Of a stretch of DNA of 64,000 bases, positions 25,959 to 37,600 are shown one piece after another. Position 1 is the first letter of the stretch; each line of letters starts with the position of its first letter. A program made the position numbers and the translations under genes. Below the pieces are notes generated by a model that was not told the origin of the DNA, searched no databases, and saw only the letters and a program-made list of their open reading frames with translations. The stretch is from positions 17,741,520-17,805,519 of the forward strand of contig CAIIXF020000012.1 of the NCBI GenBank assembly GCA_903813345.2, in the 5' to 3' direction. Source of the stretch: Owenia fusiformis (Eukaryota; Annelida; Polychaeta; Sabellida; Oweniidae).

Positions 25959-28256
25959 GGGTGTCTACAAAACTAAGACCTAAGACCTACAAAACTAAGA
26001 CCCCCCACGTAATAAAACTAAGACCCTGTTATAAAACTAAGACCCCCCACGTTATAAGACTAAGACCCTGTTATAAAACTAAGACCCCCCATGTAATAAA
26101 ACTAAGACCCTGTTATAAAACTAAGACCCCCACGTTATAAAACTAAGACCCTGTTATAAAACTAAGACCACCCACGTAATAAAACTAAGACCCCCCCACG
26201 TTATAAAACTAAGACCCTGTTATAAAACTAAGACCCCCCACGTTATAAAACTAAGACCCTGTTATAAAACTAAGACCCCCCCACGTTATAAAACTAAGAC
26301 CCTGTTATAAAACTAAGACCCCCACGTAATAAAACTAAGACCCTGTTATAAAACTAAGACCCCCCACGTTATAAAACTAAGACCCTCCACGTAATAAAAC
26401 TAAGACCCTCCACGTAATAAAACTAAGACCCTGTTATAAAACTAAGACCGCCCACGTAATAAAACTAAGACCCCCCCACGTTATAAAACTAAGACCCTGT
26501 TATAAAACTAAGACCCCCCACGTTATAAAACTAAGACCCTGTTACAAAACTAAGACCCCCCACGTTATAAAACTAAGACCCTGTTATAAAACTAAGACCC
26601 CTCACGTTATAAAACTAAGACCCCCCACGTAATAAAACTAAGACCCTGTTATAAAACTAAGACCCCCCACGTTATAAAACTAAGACCCTGTTATAAAACT
26701 AAGACCCCCCCACGTAATAAAACTAAGACCCTGTTATAAAACTAAGACCCCCACGTTATAAAACTTAGACACTGTTACAAAACTAAGACCCCCACGTAAT
26801 AAAACTAAGACCCTGTTATAAAACTAAGACCCCCCCCAGAATATTTTGAATTTTTCAGAAAATGTGTCCAACATATTGCTCTAAATGATAGGAGCTTTGA
26901 AATTTTGATTAAATTTCTAGAAATAGTCTAGAGAAAAAATGAAAAAAAATGAAAAAAAATATTTGAAAAGAGGTCTATTTTCCTTTATCTGACCACAATT
27001 TTTGTTTCAGACAATTTTTCTTATTTTCAAAGCTCCTATCATTTGAAGCAATATATTGGGCACATTTTCTGAAAAAATCAAAATATTATGTTCAGTGACC
27101 TTACCGATACCCTTACTTTTAACTTTTTTTCAGTCACATTTTCAGAGGGCTGAAAAACCATTTCAGCATGGTTAGTGTCATTTTGACATGACCATTGTGA
27201 TCCTGGTCATGTAAATGATAAATGGGAGTAGTAAAAATGACAGAAGATCAAAGCAGAACTCTGCTATCTTAGTTCAAAAAATCTAAAATCACATGGTTTT
27301 TTCATTTCCTGTTTGGTGTAAATTTCGAATAACTTCTCCAAGACCTTAAGCTAATCTTTATATCTATATCTATAAGACTATCTTTTGTAGAATCTGTATG
27401 TTACTGGGGAACACATGTGCCAGAGGCAAGACTACCTCGCGAGCAGAGCAAGGCACGATGATTGATTCTTAGTTTTATAACAGGGTCTTAGTTTTATAAC
27501 AGGGTCTTAGTTTTACAACGTGGGGGGTCTTAGTTTTATAACAGGGTCTTAGTTTTATAACGTGGGGGGGGGTCTTAGTTTTATAACAGGGTCTTAGTTT
27601 TATTACGCGGGGGGTCTTAGTTTTATAACAGGGTCTTAGTTTTATAACGTGGGGGGTCTTAGTTTTATAACAGGGTCTTAGTTTTATTACGTGGAGGGTC
27701 TTAGTTTTATAACAGGGTCTTAGTTTTATTACGTGGGGGGTCTTAGTTTTATAACAGGGTCTTAGTTTTATTACGTGGGGGGTCTTAGTTTTATAACAGG
27801 GTCTTAGTTTTAAAACGTGGGGGGGGGGTCTTAGTTTTATAACAGGGTCTTAGTTTTATTACGTGGGGGGTCTTAGTTTTATAACAGGGTCTTAGTTTTA
27901 TTACGTGGGGGGTCTTAGTTTTATAACAGGGTCTTAGTTTTATAACGTGGGGGGTCTTAGTTTTATTACGTGGGGGGTCTTAGTTTTATAGCGTGAGGGG
28001 TCTTAGTTTTATAACAGGGTCTTAGTTTTATTACGTGGGGGTCTTAGTTTTATAACAGGGTCTTAGTTTTATTACGTGGGGGGTCTTAGTTTTATAACAG
28101 GGTCTTAGTTTTATTACGTGGGGGGTCTTAGTTTTATAACAGGGTCTTAGTTTTATAACGTGGGGGTCTTAGTTTTATAACAGGGTCTTAGTTTTATTAC
28201 GTAGGGGTCTTAGTTTTGTAGGTCTTAGGTCTTAGGTCTTAGTTTTGTAGACACCC
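25959..28256. mobile_element. Foldback transposon with minisatellite arms and 10-bp target duplication
   Basis: A 2298-bp insert inside an array unit. The ends are GGGTGTCTACAAAACTAAGA and its inverse. TCCGGATTCC is repeated exactly on both sides (25949-25958, 28257-28266); removing the insert and one copy restores the normal unit sequence. The left arm (about 25970-26835) alternates two short units, ATAAAACTAAGACCCTGTT and a related one ending in CCCCCCACGTT or CCCCCCACGTA. The right arm (about 27468-28245) is the same array in inverse. The 630-bp centre has its own inverted repeat (TAGGAGCTTTGAAA near 26890 and TTTCAAAGCTCCTA near 27037). No protein is encoded. The 10-bp duplication points to a Mutator-class or similar transposase acting in trans. 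Confidence 0.92.
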
Positions 28257-30079
28257 TCCGGATTCCTGAGGAAATTCTACCCCTAATTCATAACTCATAC
28301 TTTAAAATTGGAGAACTTTTTATTTTGACCTACATTTCGGACACCATATCTCAAAAGTGGGTCAAAAAACTTATTGACGGCAAAACGTTAACATTATTAG
28401 CACACTCTTTGCTACAAGTTTACAAAATTTCGGAGAATATCATTGAAGTGTAGTGTCAGAATCGCAAAATAAAAAAACTATGAATTTGACCTAGATTTTG
28501 AACTAGGTATTTTGGTGTCCAAACTTTGAAGGAAAGTAGCTTTTGAGGTCCCCTTCTTCTATGGGCTTTCATTATGTTTAGCTGTACTCATTCTTTATCT
28601 CGTATTTTTACACTTCAAAAAATTATTCGGTCCCAATGATTTAACATGGAGCACCAAATTTAGCGATTTTTGAGATCTCAAAACGCCATAACTTCAGAAC
28701 AAGTAGTTGGATCGAAATTTGGTTTGCAGATCTAGATTTCTGAGAAAATTCTACCCTTAATTCATAACTCATACGTTAATTTTGGAAAACTTTTTACTTT
28801 GGCCTACTTTTTGGACACCATGTCTCAAAAGTGGGTCAAAATACTTTCTGACGGCAAAACGCTAACACTATTAGCATACTCTTTGCTACCTGTATACAAA
28901 ATTTTAAAGCAAATCATTTAAATATAGTGTCAGAATCGCAAAAATAAGGGAAAACTATAAATTTGACCTAGATTTTGACCTAGGCATTTTGGTGTCCAAA
29001 TTTTGGAGCTAAGTAGCCTTCGAGGTCCCCTTCTTTAATAGGCTTTCATTAAATTAAGCTGTACTCAGTCTATATCTTGTATTTTACACTTCAAAAAAAT
29101 CTTTTTTCCCATTGCCATAACATGGGGCACCAAATTTAGCGATTTTTGAGCTATCAAAACGACATAAATTCCAAACCAAAAGCCGGATTGAAATTTGGTT
29201 TGCAGATTTGGATTCCTGAGAAAATTCTACCCTTAATTCATAACTCATACGTTAAATTTGGAGAACTTTTTAGTTTGACCTACTTTTCGGACACCATATC
29301 TCAAAAGTGGGTCAAAATACTTCCTGACGGCAAAAGGCTAACACTATTAGCACACTCTTGGCTACATGTACACAAATTTTCGAAGAATATAATTAATCTG
29401 TAGTGTCAGAATCGCAAAAATAAGGAAAAACTTTGAATTTGACCTAGATTTTGACCTAGGCATTTTGGTGTCCAAATTTTTATGAAAAGAAGGTCTTGTG
29501 GTCCCTTTCTTTTATGGGCTTCCATTATGTTTAGCTGTGCTTAGTCTATATCTCGTATTTTTCACTTCAAAAAAATATTTTTTCCCATTGAATTAACATG
29601 GGGCACCAAATTTAGCGATTTTTGAATTTTCAAAACGCCATAACTTCTAAACCGGAAGTCAGATCGAAATTTGGTTTTCAGATTCGGAATCCTGAGAAAA
29701 TTTCCCATAAGACCAATATCCTGGACATTGGATTCGGTGAAATTTTTTTTGGACCTCGTTTTCGGACACTGATATCTCGAAATCGGTTTGAGATACCAAA
29801 AAACTAAATCGACCCTAGGTTTTCTACTTTTTTATGAGGAACACAATGAAAAAAACCAGGATCAAAAATATTGGAGGACGACCGAGATAATGGGAAAAAG
29901 TGACAAAGTACTGGATTTGACCTAGTTCTTGACCTTTGACCTAGATAAAAATTTGACCTAATTTCCCAGAAAGCCAGATACATTCCCTAGTTAATCATGT
30001 AAGCAGCTTAAAGTAAGCTCTTCTAGTTGGTGAGAAATCTGGGAAGGAGGAAGAAGAAGAAGAATAATAATAATAATAA

Positions 30080-30305
30080 TAAAGAAAACTGGCAAAAGCA
30101 ATAGACTCCAGATTTTCATCTGGAGTCTAATAATAATAATAAAGAAAACTGGCAAAAGCAATAGACTCCAGATTTTCATCTGGAGTCTAATAATAAAGAA
30201 GAATACTGACGAAAACAATAGACTCCAGATTTACATCTGGAGTCTAATAAGAATAAGAATACAGGCAAAAGCAATAGACTCCAGATTTTCAATCTGGAGT
30301 CTAAT
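30080..30305. repeat. Four copies of the hairpin repeat with AAT spacers
   Basis: Four units of about 60 bp, each with TAGACTCCAGAT and its inverse separated by a short loop and joined by (AAT)n or (AAG)n spacers. Same unit as at 22636-22746. Confidence 0.85.
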
Positions 30306-30310
30306 AAAAT

Positions 30311-31658
30311 GACATTGATTGTTCTGATATGATGTGATATCGTATACGATATATCGTATATATAATATATGACACATTTAGGGGACTTGATAAATCATGA
30401 AATAACATTAATTGATTTGATATGATATTATCGTAAATCATATGATACATTTAGGGGACTTGACAAATAATGAAATGACGTTGATTGTTTTGATGTGTAT
30501 TTAAGACAACTTTAATTAATTTATTTTATTTAGGACGCACGTGCGTATTTGGCGTAACATACGCTTTTCCCATTACATGGTATAGACAGAGTTACTAACT
30601 AATGAAAATTATTGCTTGCATTTTGTCTTTAATAGCTAAAGAACTTGATTGGGGATACCTTATTACGAAATTGTCTTGCATCCCACCTATTTTGACCCCT
30701 TCTAATTAACTGTTGTAAAAATGTAATAAAATGGCAGTCAAAACCTTTAATTTATTAAGTAATCTTTAACTTGGCTCACAGAACAAATCGTTTGTTGCAT
30801 TTTAAAAACACAGATTTTACCATTGCTTTTGACTCTGTCAGTTGAGTGTCCAAATTTCGAATTAAGTTAGCTAAAGAGGTCTTCGAATTTAGCGGCAAAT
30901 TGACAAACGTTTCATGCATCAATTTACAATTATGTCATGTAGCTTGAAACGTTGCTCTGGGGTTGAAATCAGATTTCTTGCGAGAAGAGGTACTGGCTGA
31001 CTATATATCCCGGATAACCTGAAATGAAATTTTGGGAGTGTTAGTTGTTCACCATCGCAAAGTGTGTCATTCACATGTAGTTCACTGAAAAACAAACTTA
31101 AAAAACCACGTAAACGTTTTATATGTCACTGGGTGAATGGAAAAAAGCAAACAGTAGCTTAACATTAAATTGATCGAAGGACCCGGACCAATAAAATATT
31201 GTCCTACTTTGCGCGATGCATTGTGGGAGATTTTATGTCAATAACCATGTTTTCGTCTATCGCGTATTATTAGTCTCTATTGGTTAGAGGAGAGCTTACG
31301 ATTGGATGATCTTCTTCAGTCTTTATGATTTACAAGAGCACCGGGGATATAAAGTTACTTGTGACAATAAATCATGATCACTTCGGGAGGTGAACACTGA
31401 ACGAATACCTGAAACGGGCCTAAAACACCATATCACATTTAATACGTATTAGAGTGACGAACGCACACTATATATTTCGCCAGTGTTGGAATGAAGAAAC
31501 AATTGGAACAAAAATAGGGTAACTTGTACTAAACGTTTGGCATTTTGAAGCATGCTCGATGTTACAACATTAAAAGTACTGACGCGCAGCATACATTCTT
31601 TATAGTTTGACAAATCTGATTCTAGACATCAACCGACAGGAACGCAATACGAGTCACC
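30311..31658. other. Upstream region of NOS copy B, with its 5' untranslated leader
   Basis: At 30365-30500 a roughly 105-bp segment with CATTTAGGGGACTTGA is present twice. Further on there is GCATTGTGGGAGA near 31220, half of a ZNF143-type motif. The last 150-190 bases before 31659 are probably the 5' untranslated leader. No other gene is seen. Confidence 0.4.
31468..31476 (+). promoter_or_regulatory. Candidate TATA box of NOS copy B
   Basis: CTATATATT lies about 190 bases before the split start codon. Its position fits a leader of about 160 bases, but the hexamer is common in this AT-rich DNA. Confidence 0.3.
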
Positions 31659-34600
31659 ATGTGAGTAAAACTATTAAAATAATTACTTGATTACTAATTA
31701 AGTCAACACTGCTTGCACATCCTGGATCATGTTAAATAATATTTTTGATAGGTTTAACTGTCTGTATTGTATACGATAATAGTTAACTACATGTTAAATA
31801 CGTCAATTTTATCGAAAACGTTACTGTCATGATATTGTGAATGTTTTCTTATAATTGTACATACCTAACTGCTAACTTCTCTAGATTTTTGGGGAGAGGT
31901 CATTTACATGAATACTTATTCACTGTCATATTCCTCACTCTCTGAGTCCTGCATGTGACCGGGAAATAAGAATCCTTTTACAGAGTGTAAAAAGACGTCA
32001 GCGTTTGGATACGGTACAGTATACTGTATAATGCTATAAAGCAAAAAAGGCCGAAAAGATTTTGAACGAATATCGATCAAAAATATCCATGAGCTGAGGT
32101 GAGAAGGCTGATCTGTTTCTCTGGTCTGAAGCAAAGGGAATGGATTTGATTTTGGGGGAGTTTTATTTGAGCAATCATGGAATAAAACCGTTATTCAATG
32201 ATTGGAGTGAAATACAGAAAATATTCTTCCCGAGAAGGTCCGCATTTCACGATGCGATAATATTATTTGTTAGTACCTCAGTTGAAATACTCGATTTTGA
32301 TTGGTCAACGAGCGGTGAATAATTTTAACTGTACACCGCGCAATGCATTGCCGGTGAATAATATTCCCAGCATTCCACTAAAATGACGTCATTATCAGAC
32401 GATAAAATGGCCGCCGCTAGCACTAGCCGTTTCAAAAATGTTGAAGATGAGGATATTATTGGTCTCTTAGAGAGTAAAGACAGTCAAAATACGAAGAAAA
32501 ATCTAAAACTTTGTACAAGAAGCTTTTAGTGGACTTCGCCCATGAGAGTAATTTGACTCCATTTAGTGAACTTACTGCCGTGGCAGATGTGGATCCAACT
32601 TCAAGTCAACTTCAAGGGTCAGAAAAATCTAAGATATTCTTCGGACTAACAAAACAATTATAGACCTCTCCATTCGGTTTACTGTCAAAATTATATCCCT
32701 CGACTGTAAACCTCGACCTACGGTCTCGGTTTACAGTCTCGGGATATAATTTTGACAGTAAACCTCTGGAGAGGTCAATAATTGTATACTGTCTCAGTGA
32801 GTGTTTGACCACTGAAATCTGAACCTTCGCCAGCGTAATTCGTCCGGTGTACCTTTATACCTGTAAACATAATAATGTTCTAATCTAACATTTTACATAT
32901 ATCGGGTGTCCCAAAGAGTGAATCACTCTTTGCCAATTATTTTCTCAACATTTGATCACTCGGTTTGGAGAATGAAGTTCTTCGGCTTATTTCGACGCCA
33001 TCAATGCCGCAAACAATTATGATTTTTTACATAGTGTAAATTGAAATGTGATCCTCTGAATATTTAGATTAATTGTGACAATATTTTTTAAACGATTTGA
33101 TGGTCGAAAGAATCGATTCTAAATGTAAAACTACGCTGGATTACCAACATAGTTAGCGAGTACTAATATGAATGAATCCTGGATTGATTAAGTACGTTTA
33201 TTACGTGTAATTGTTGAATGATACTCCTGAAAGTATCAGAAATGTGTAAATCGTGATTGCCAATACCACATCGGAATAGCCTGACAACGGTAAAGTCAGA
33301 TACCGTTGTCACAAATGGCGGAGATAACCGTCGCTTCAATAAGATTTTCATGAACTGTATGTTTAATAGAGAGCACATAGACTAAATTCCTTTGGATCAA
33401 CAATCAATCAAAGTGCCTTAATACTCATTGTACAGTAAATGATGTTCTACCATCGAAATAAAGTCTTTGATTTAATCGATCAAAATGAGATACGGGACAA
33501 CGGACACTGTAATTACCATGTGCAGTTGTCTTTCTGAATTACTCAAATTCAGATTCCGTTGTCATTGACGATGTCGATGACGCTATTGTGCCGATTCACG
33601 ACCCAATTTGATCGAAATTTGGATTTCATATGAAACATCATCACATTAAACTGTCCTATATATAAACCTGCAAAAAGACTGTATTATATATATAGTCTAT
33701 ATGCGCAAACAGGTTCCCAGCCTCCTAAATTCTTACCTGAACAGTGTAGCTCACTTCATTCAGTCCAGCAAGTATAATATAACATCATCGTCATTAAAAG
33801 CATTCATTTGAATGAGTGTTAATTAATGACGAGAAATCACTATCAAAACATCGAAACAATTACAGTTTAAAAGATTGATATCAATACTAGTATTGTTGAT
33901 TTGTAAATTGTAGAAATGTAATTCCAGGCACTCATCCGTGGCGCATCCACAAATACAAAAGAAATATATACGTGTGAGGAATGTTCAGGATGCCAGTCTC
34001 GGATTCAACGATACCTTACATAAAAAGGCGGCTAAGGTACGTGAGATCAAGAGTAAAAAGTCTTCTTCGGTCGAAAGATTCTTTTTCCAATTAAAAACTT
34101 ATTTTATCACTTATCTTTTCTTACACCTTACAGATAGTTGTTTGACCGGGTTAACAGTTTCAAAGTAAAAACCCAGATATCTTAAAATAGGGCAAGGAGG
34201 ATTGGCTCCCAGAGTGCACCACCGATATTCTGTCCCATATATGGGTATGTCGTAATACAAAATTCGAATTCAAACAGCCGCCATTTTGTTCACTTCAACA
34301 TTTAAATCGTGAATTTTGGTCTTATTTCCAAACGAAAAATTCCCAAACTCACAAGAAATGATCGAGATATTGGTTCGAATCTTTTGAACTGTTTATTTTG
34401 AATTTATAGTCGGTTTTAATTTCAGAAAATAACGACATTTCGACGTTTTCATTGTTGGAAAATATCGAGTTTCGATCCTGGGAGCCAATCCTCCTTGAAA
34501 ATAGGGGCAACATTTCTAGTTCTCACTTTTGGCTCACGACGCATGTAATTATTTGCATAATCTTGAACTCATCAATAGGTATACCGAATCCCAGCCAGAC

Positions 34601-37600
34601 ATTGTTGAAGTAGAGTGTCAAACTAAGAAACATTTTGACATAGATTATGACCTTTTGACCTTGATAAAAAAAGATAATAAAAATTACTTTTAGTTTAGCC
34701 AAGATTAACACGAGGGCCATATTAAATAGTGGATCATTCAAAGGAGCACGGAAAGTATCGCAACAGATTTCAGACAGTCATACTTGGATTTTGTCCATTT
34801 TCTGAGGATTTAAACAGGTGCATATGTTATGCAAATGCACTACCTCCAGGAAAATTACTCATAGATAACTTTGAGACTGGGAAAGTGCAAACAACCCACC
34901 CACGTATTTTTGGAAATGTTGTCCTAATTTCCAACCCCTTACACCCCTGCTTTTTCAATATTTGTTACATCAATATGTTGCGTTTTGAGACACAGTACTC
35001 ATTTCTATGAGTACTTTTCTTGGAGGAAATGCATTGGCCTTACATATGAACCTGTACAAATCCCCAGAAAATGGGCAAAATTCAACATATGACTGTCCAA
35101 AACCTGTTGCGATACTTTCCGTCCTCCTTTAGCTGAAAGTAGAAGTGCAACGAAGAATAAACTAGACATAAAAATTGCAGGGACACCAATTTCGGTTTGA
35201 CTTTGATTGTCGGTTGACGCTACGTCTGTAAATTCGGGGAATAGAGAGGTTAAGCTACACGTATTTAACAAAACTTGAACGTGAACTTCAATGCGCGCGC
35301 AGATAAATGACGTCAGATTTGATTATTTCCTGCAGGCCAGCGTGAAGTTTACAGGTTTTACATGAGATTATCATATTCGTGCAATTTACATACGCGTATT
35401 CAACAAAGCATGAACGTGTACTTCTATGCGCGCGCAGGGAAATGACTTCAGATTAGTCTACTTTCTACAGGTAAGCGTGAAAGTTACAGGTTTTTACGTG
35501 TAGATGAGTGATTACACGTTCCTCATTACGTGATTGATTTTAGCTATGTTCTAGGATGGCCCTAGAGCTCATATTTGATACAGACAATCTTACTTGTTTG
35601 TTTGGTAAACCCCAATCCTTAATTGGAAATAAAAATACATTTTAATGGGTAAATGACAACTTCAAATGTGATCGTTTGTTCATTTCGTAGAATTTAAATT
35701 GGCTAGACCAATTTGATGCCCGGGGCTTAGTACAATATGTATACTAAACGAAATGAAATGACAACCAGGGCAAGAAAGGATTTAGTGCGCCCTCCATTAT
35801 GATCTCCCCATGAACAAAGATAAATTCATCTGATTTTTCAAAATAAATATACTGCTTTTATTATTACATTTATATGTACACTAGTATCTTGTTGAACTAT
35901 ATTCAGCACTTATTAGGGCCAAAATTCAATCATAAAGTGTACAGGGGTAGAGATGCCAAACCATGAAGTCTTTTTGTGTCTGTCAAAATCCATTTGCATC
36001 CTACACATCCCTACATCTTATCCAAATATGTTATTAATTAATGAAACATAACAGTATAATTTTTGTATTTACAGAGTTGTATGGGATTTCATAAGTGTAA
36101 AAGTTGCTTTTGAAGCATTTTTCTATAGCCATTTTGTAGGAAAAAAATGATGAAAAAATGTATTATCTTTTAATTTGAAGTATGACCTGAATCGATTGCA
36201 AACTTTATATTTGCACATCTGATCAATAGAAACCAATAGCCTCCATCGGAATCTGATGGTATCCACATGTTAGGTCAATAGAACACATCCAATGTCAAGT
36301 TAATCTACCCTTGCTGAACTTGTTGACCTCAACCTCAGCCAATGTGGGTCCAAACGCTTAAATATATTCCAAAGTATTATGTGACATTGTATTCTTAATG
36401 TTACAGTTAATGAAGGACCCACGGTCCTGTGCTCACACAGTTCGGAACCTTCAGAGGAATGTATATCCTGACTTTCAAACAAAAATATTGATTTGGATTT
36501 GTAGTCTCGAACTTTGAGAAACTTAGATAGCACAGTTGTGTGACCTAGTTTGATGACCTTTGACCTTGAACATTTTACTAATTCAGAGCTCAGTAAGGTC
36601 TTTTGTGATTAAGCTGACCAAAATTTACATACAAAAATCAATTTGAAAAATCAACTTTTTTGACCTTTCGAAGGTCAAGTAAAGGTCAAATCCTAAAACT
36701 AATGTCAGATTCGAACTCCTGGCAACTTGTAGATGATTTTCAAAAAAATAGGTCAAATTGAAGCAAGTTGAAAGATAACTTATTTCTACTGTTTTTTGAC
36801 ATCAAATATCTCAAAAACGGTAAAAATTTGATGCTGACATATATTGAGCAATATGTAGGGAATGCTTAAATCTAGTAATGATGTAATTCATTGCAAGAAA
36901 TGATCAAGTATAAGGCAAACTTTGAGAAACTTGTCAATCACAAAACCTGCCATTGACTTTATACATGAGAAAGTTTCCTGAAAATGATATAAGTCCTACT
37001 TTTTGTCAAATTTTATAGAGTAAACACCAAAAACTGTAATTCCAAGAGCTTTGAAATCTTCAGAGGACATAAGTTGCATATACAGCAACTGCTAAACGTT
37101 ATTTGAAAGTTCTACTTCAACAAAGTGTCTAGTATTTACAGAAAATTTGACTTTTTGACGTCGAAATCCGCAATTTCTCGGAAACCAGGCGAACTTGGGA
37201 AATGGCGATGATAGGTCAAATAGGCATTATGGATATGCATAAAATGAATGTAGATATGACTCAATCCGAATAGCAATTTTAATTTGTGCGGTCAATGTTG
37301 ACGGACGGACGGACCAACGGACAAACAGACGGACGGACCAACGGACGGACGGACGCCTGGTCGATCCCATAGGCTCACTGTGTGAGCCAAAAATGATTCA
37401 TTTTAATTTGTTCATGGGGAATCCATAATGGAAAGTGCACCAGACCCTTTAATTGTGGTTGAATATGAAATAAAGCAAAAATAAAAAACAAAATGTTTTA
37501 TTGCGACTAGATTCGAACCCAGGCCTAACGGACTTACGTGAAGTGCTAGATTGCCGAAGTGCTATCCATTACACCATAGAGACATGATCTTTAGACATAG

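Larger units (their letters stand above)
18511..30065. repeat. Head-to-tail array of long non-coding repeat units
   Basis: Units begin with AACTAGATT..G..AAATTGAAC, a short AAGTTCAATTT and AGACTCCAGATT, at 18511, 19425, 20861, 23463 and 25530. They end with a block rich in TTGACCT half-sites, then CTTCTAGTT.CTGAGAAA and a short simple-repeat tail (AATA, GAAA or GAA type). The next head follows directly on the tail. Inside, one paragraph recurs many times: CGCCATAACTTC..AACCGGAAGT, then GATTCGGATTCCTGAG, then CCATATCTCAAAAGTGGG. Short frames are open now and then, but their peptides are only this repeat translated. The units at 23463 and 25530 are almost identical. No transposase or reverse transcriptase is seen, so the mode of spread is unknown. 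Confidence 0.8.

Noticed and set aside
25970-28245. CRISPR-like look of short, regularly spaced repeats
   Set aside because: The units are direct minisatellite repeats without unique spacers and occur in inverted arms of a transposon in an animal genome.
19746-29807. Several 60-95-residue frames with phrases such as FGLQIRIPEKIL
   Set aside because: They are chance translations of the repeat paragraph (GATTCGGATTCCTGAG and neighbours) in the long array; frames break in other copies and both strands give similar peptides.
32384-32391. Palindromic TGACGTCA (CRE-like) in NOS intron 1
   Set aside because: It overlaps the start codon region of the Crypton-like fragment and is a single occurrence; no support for regulation of NOS.
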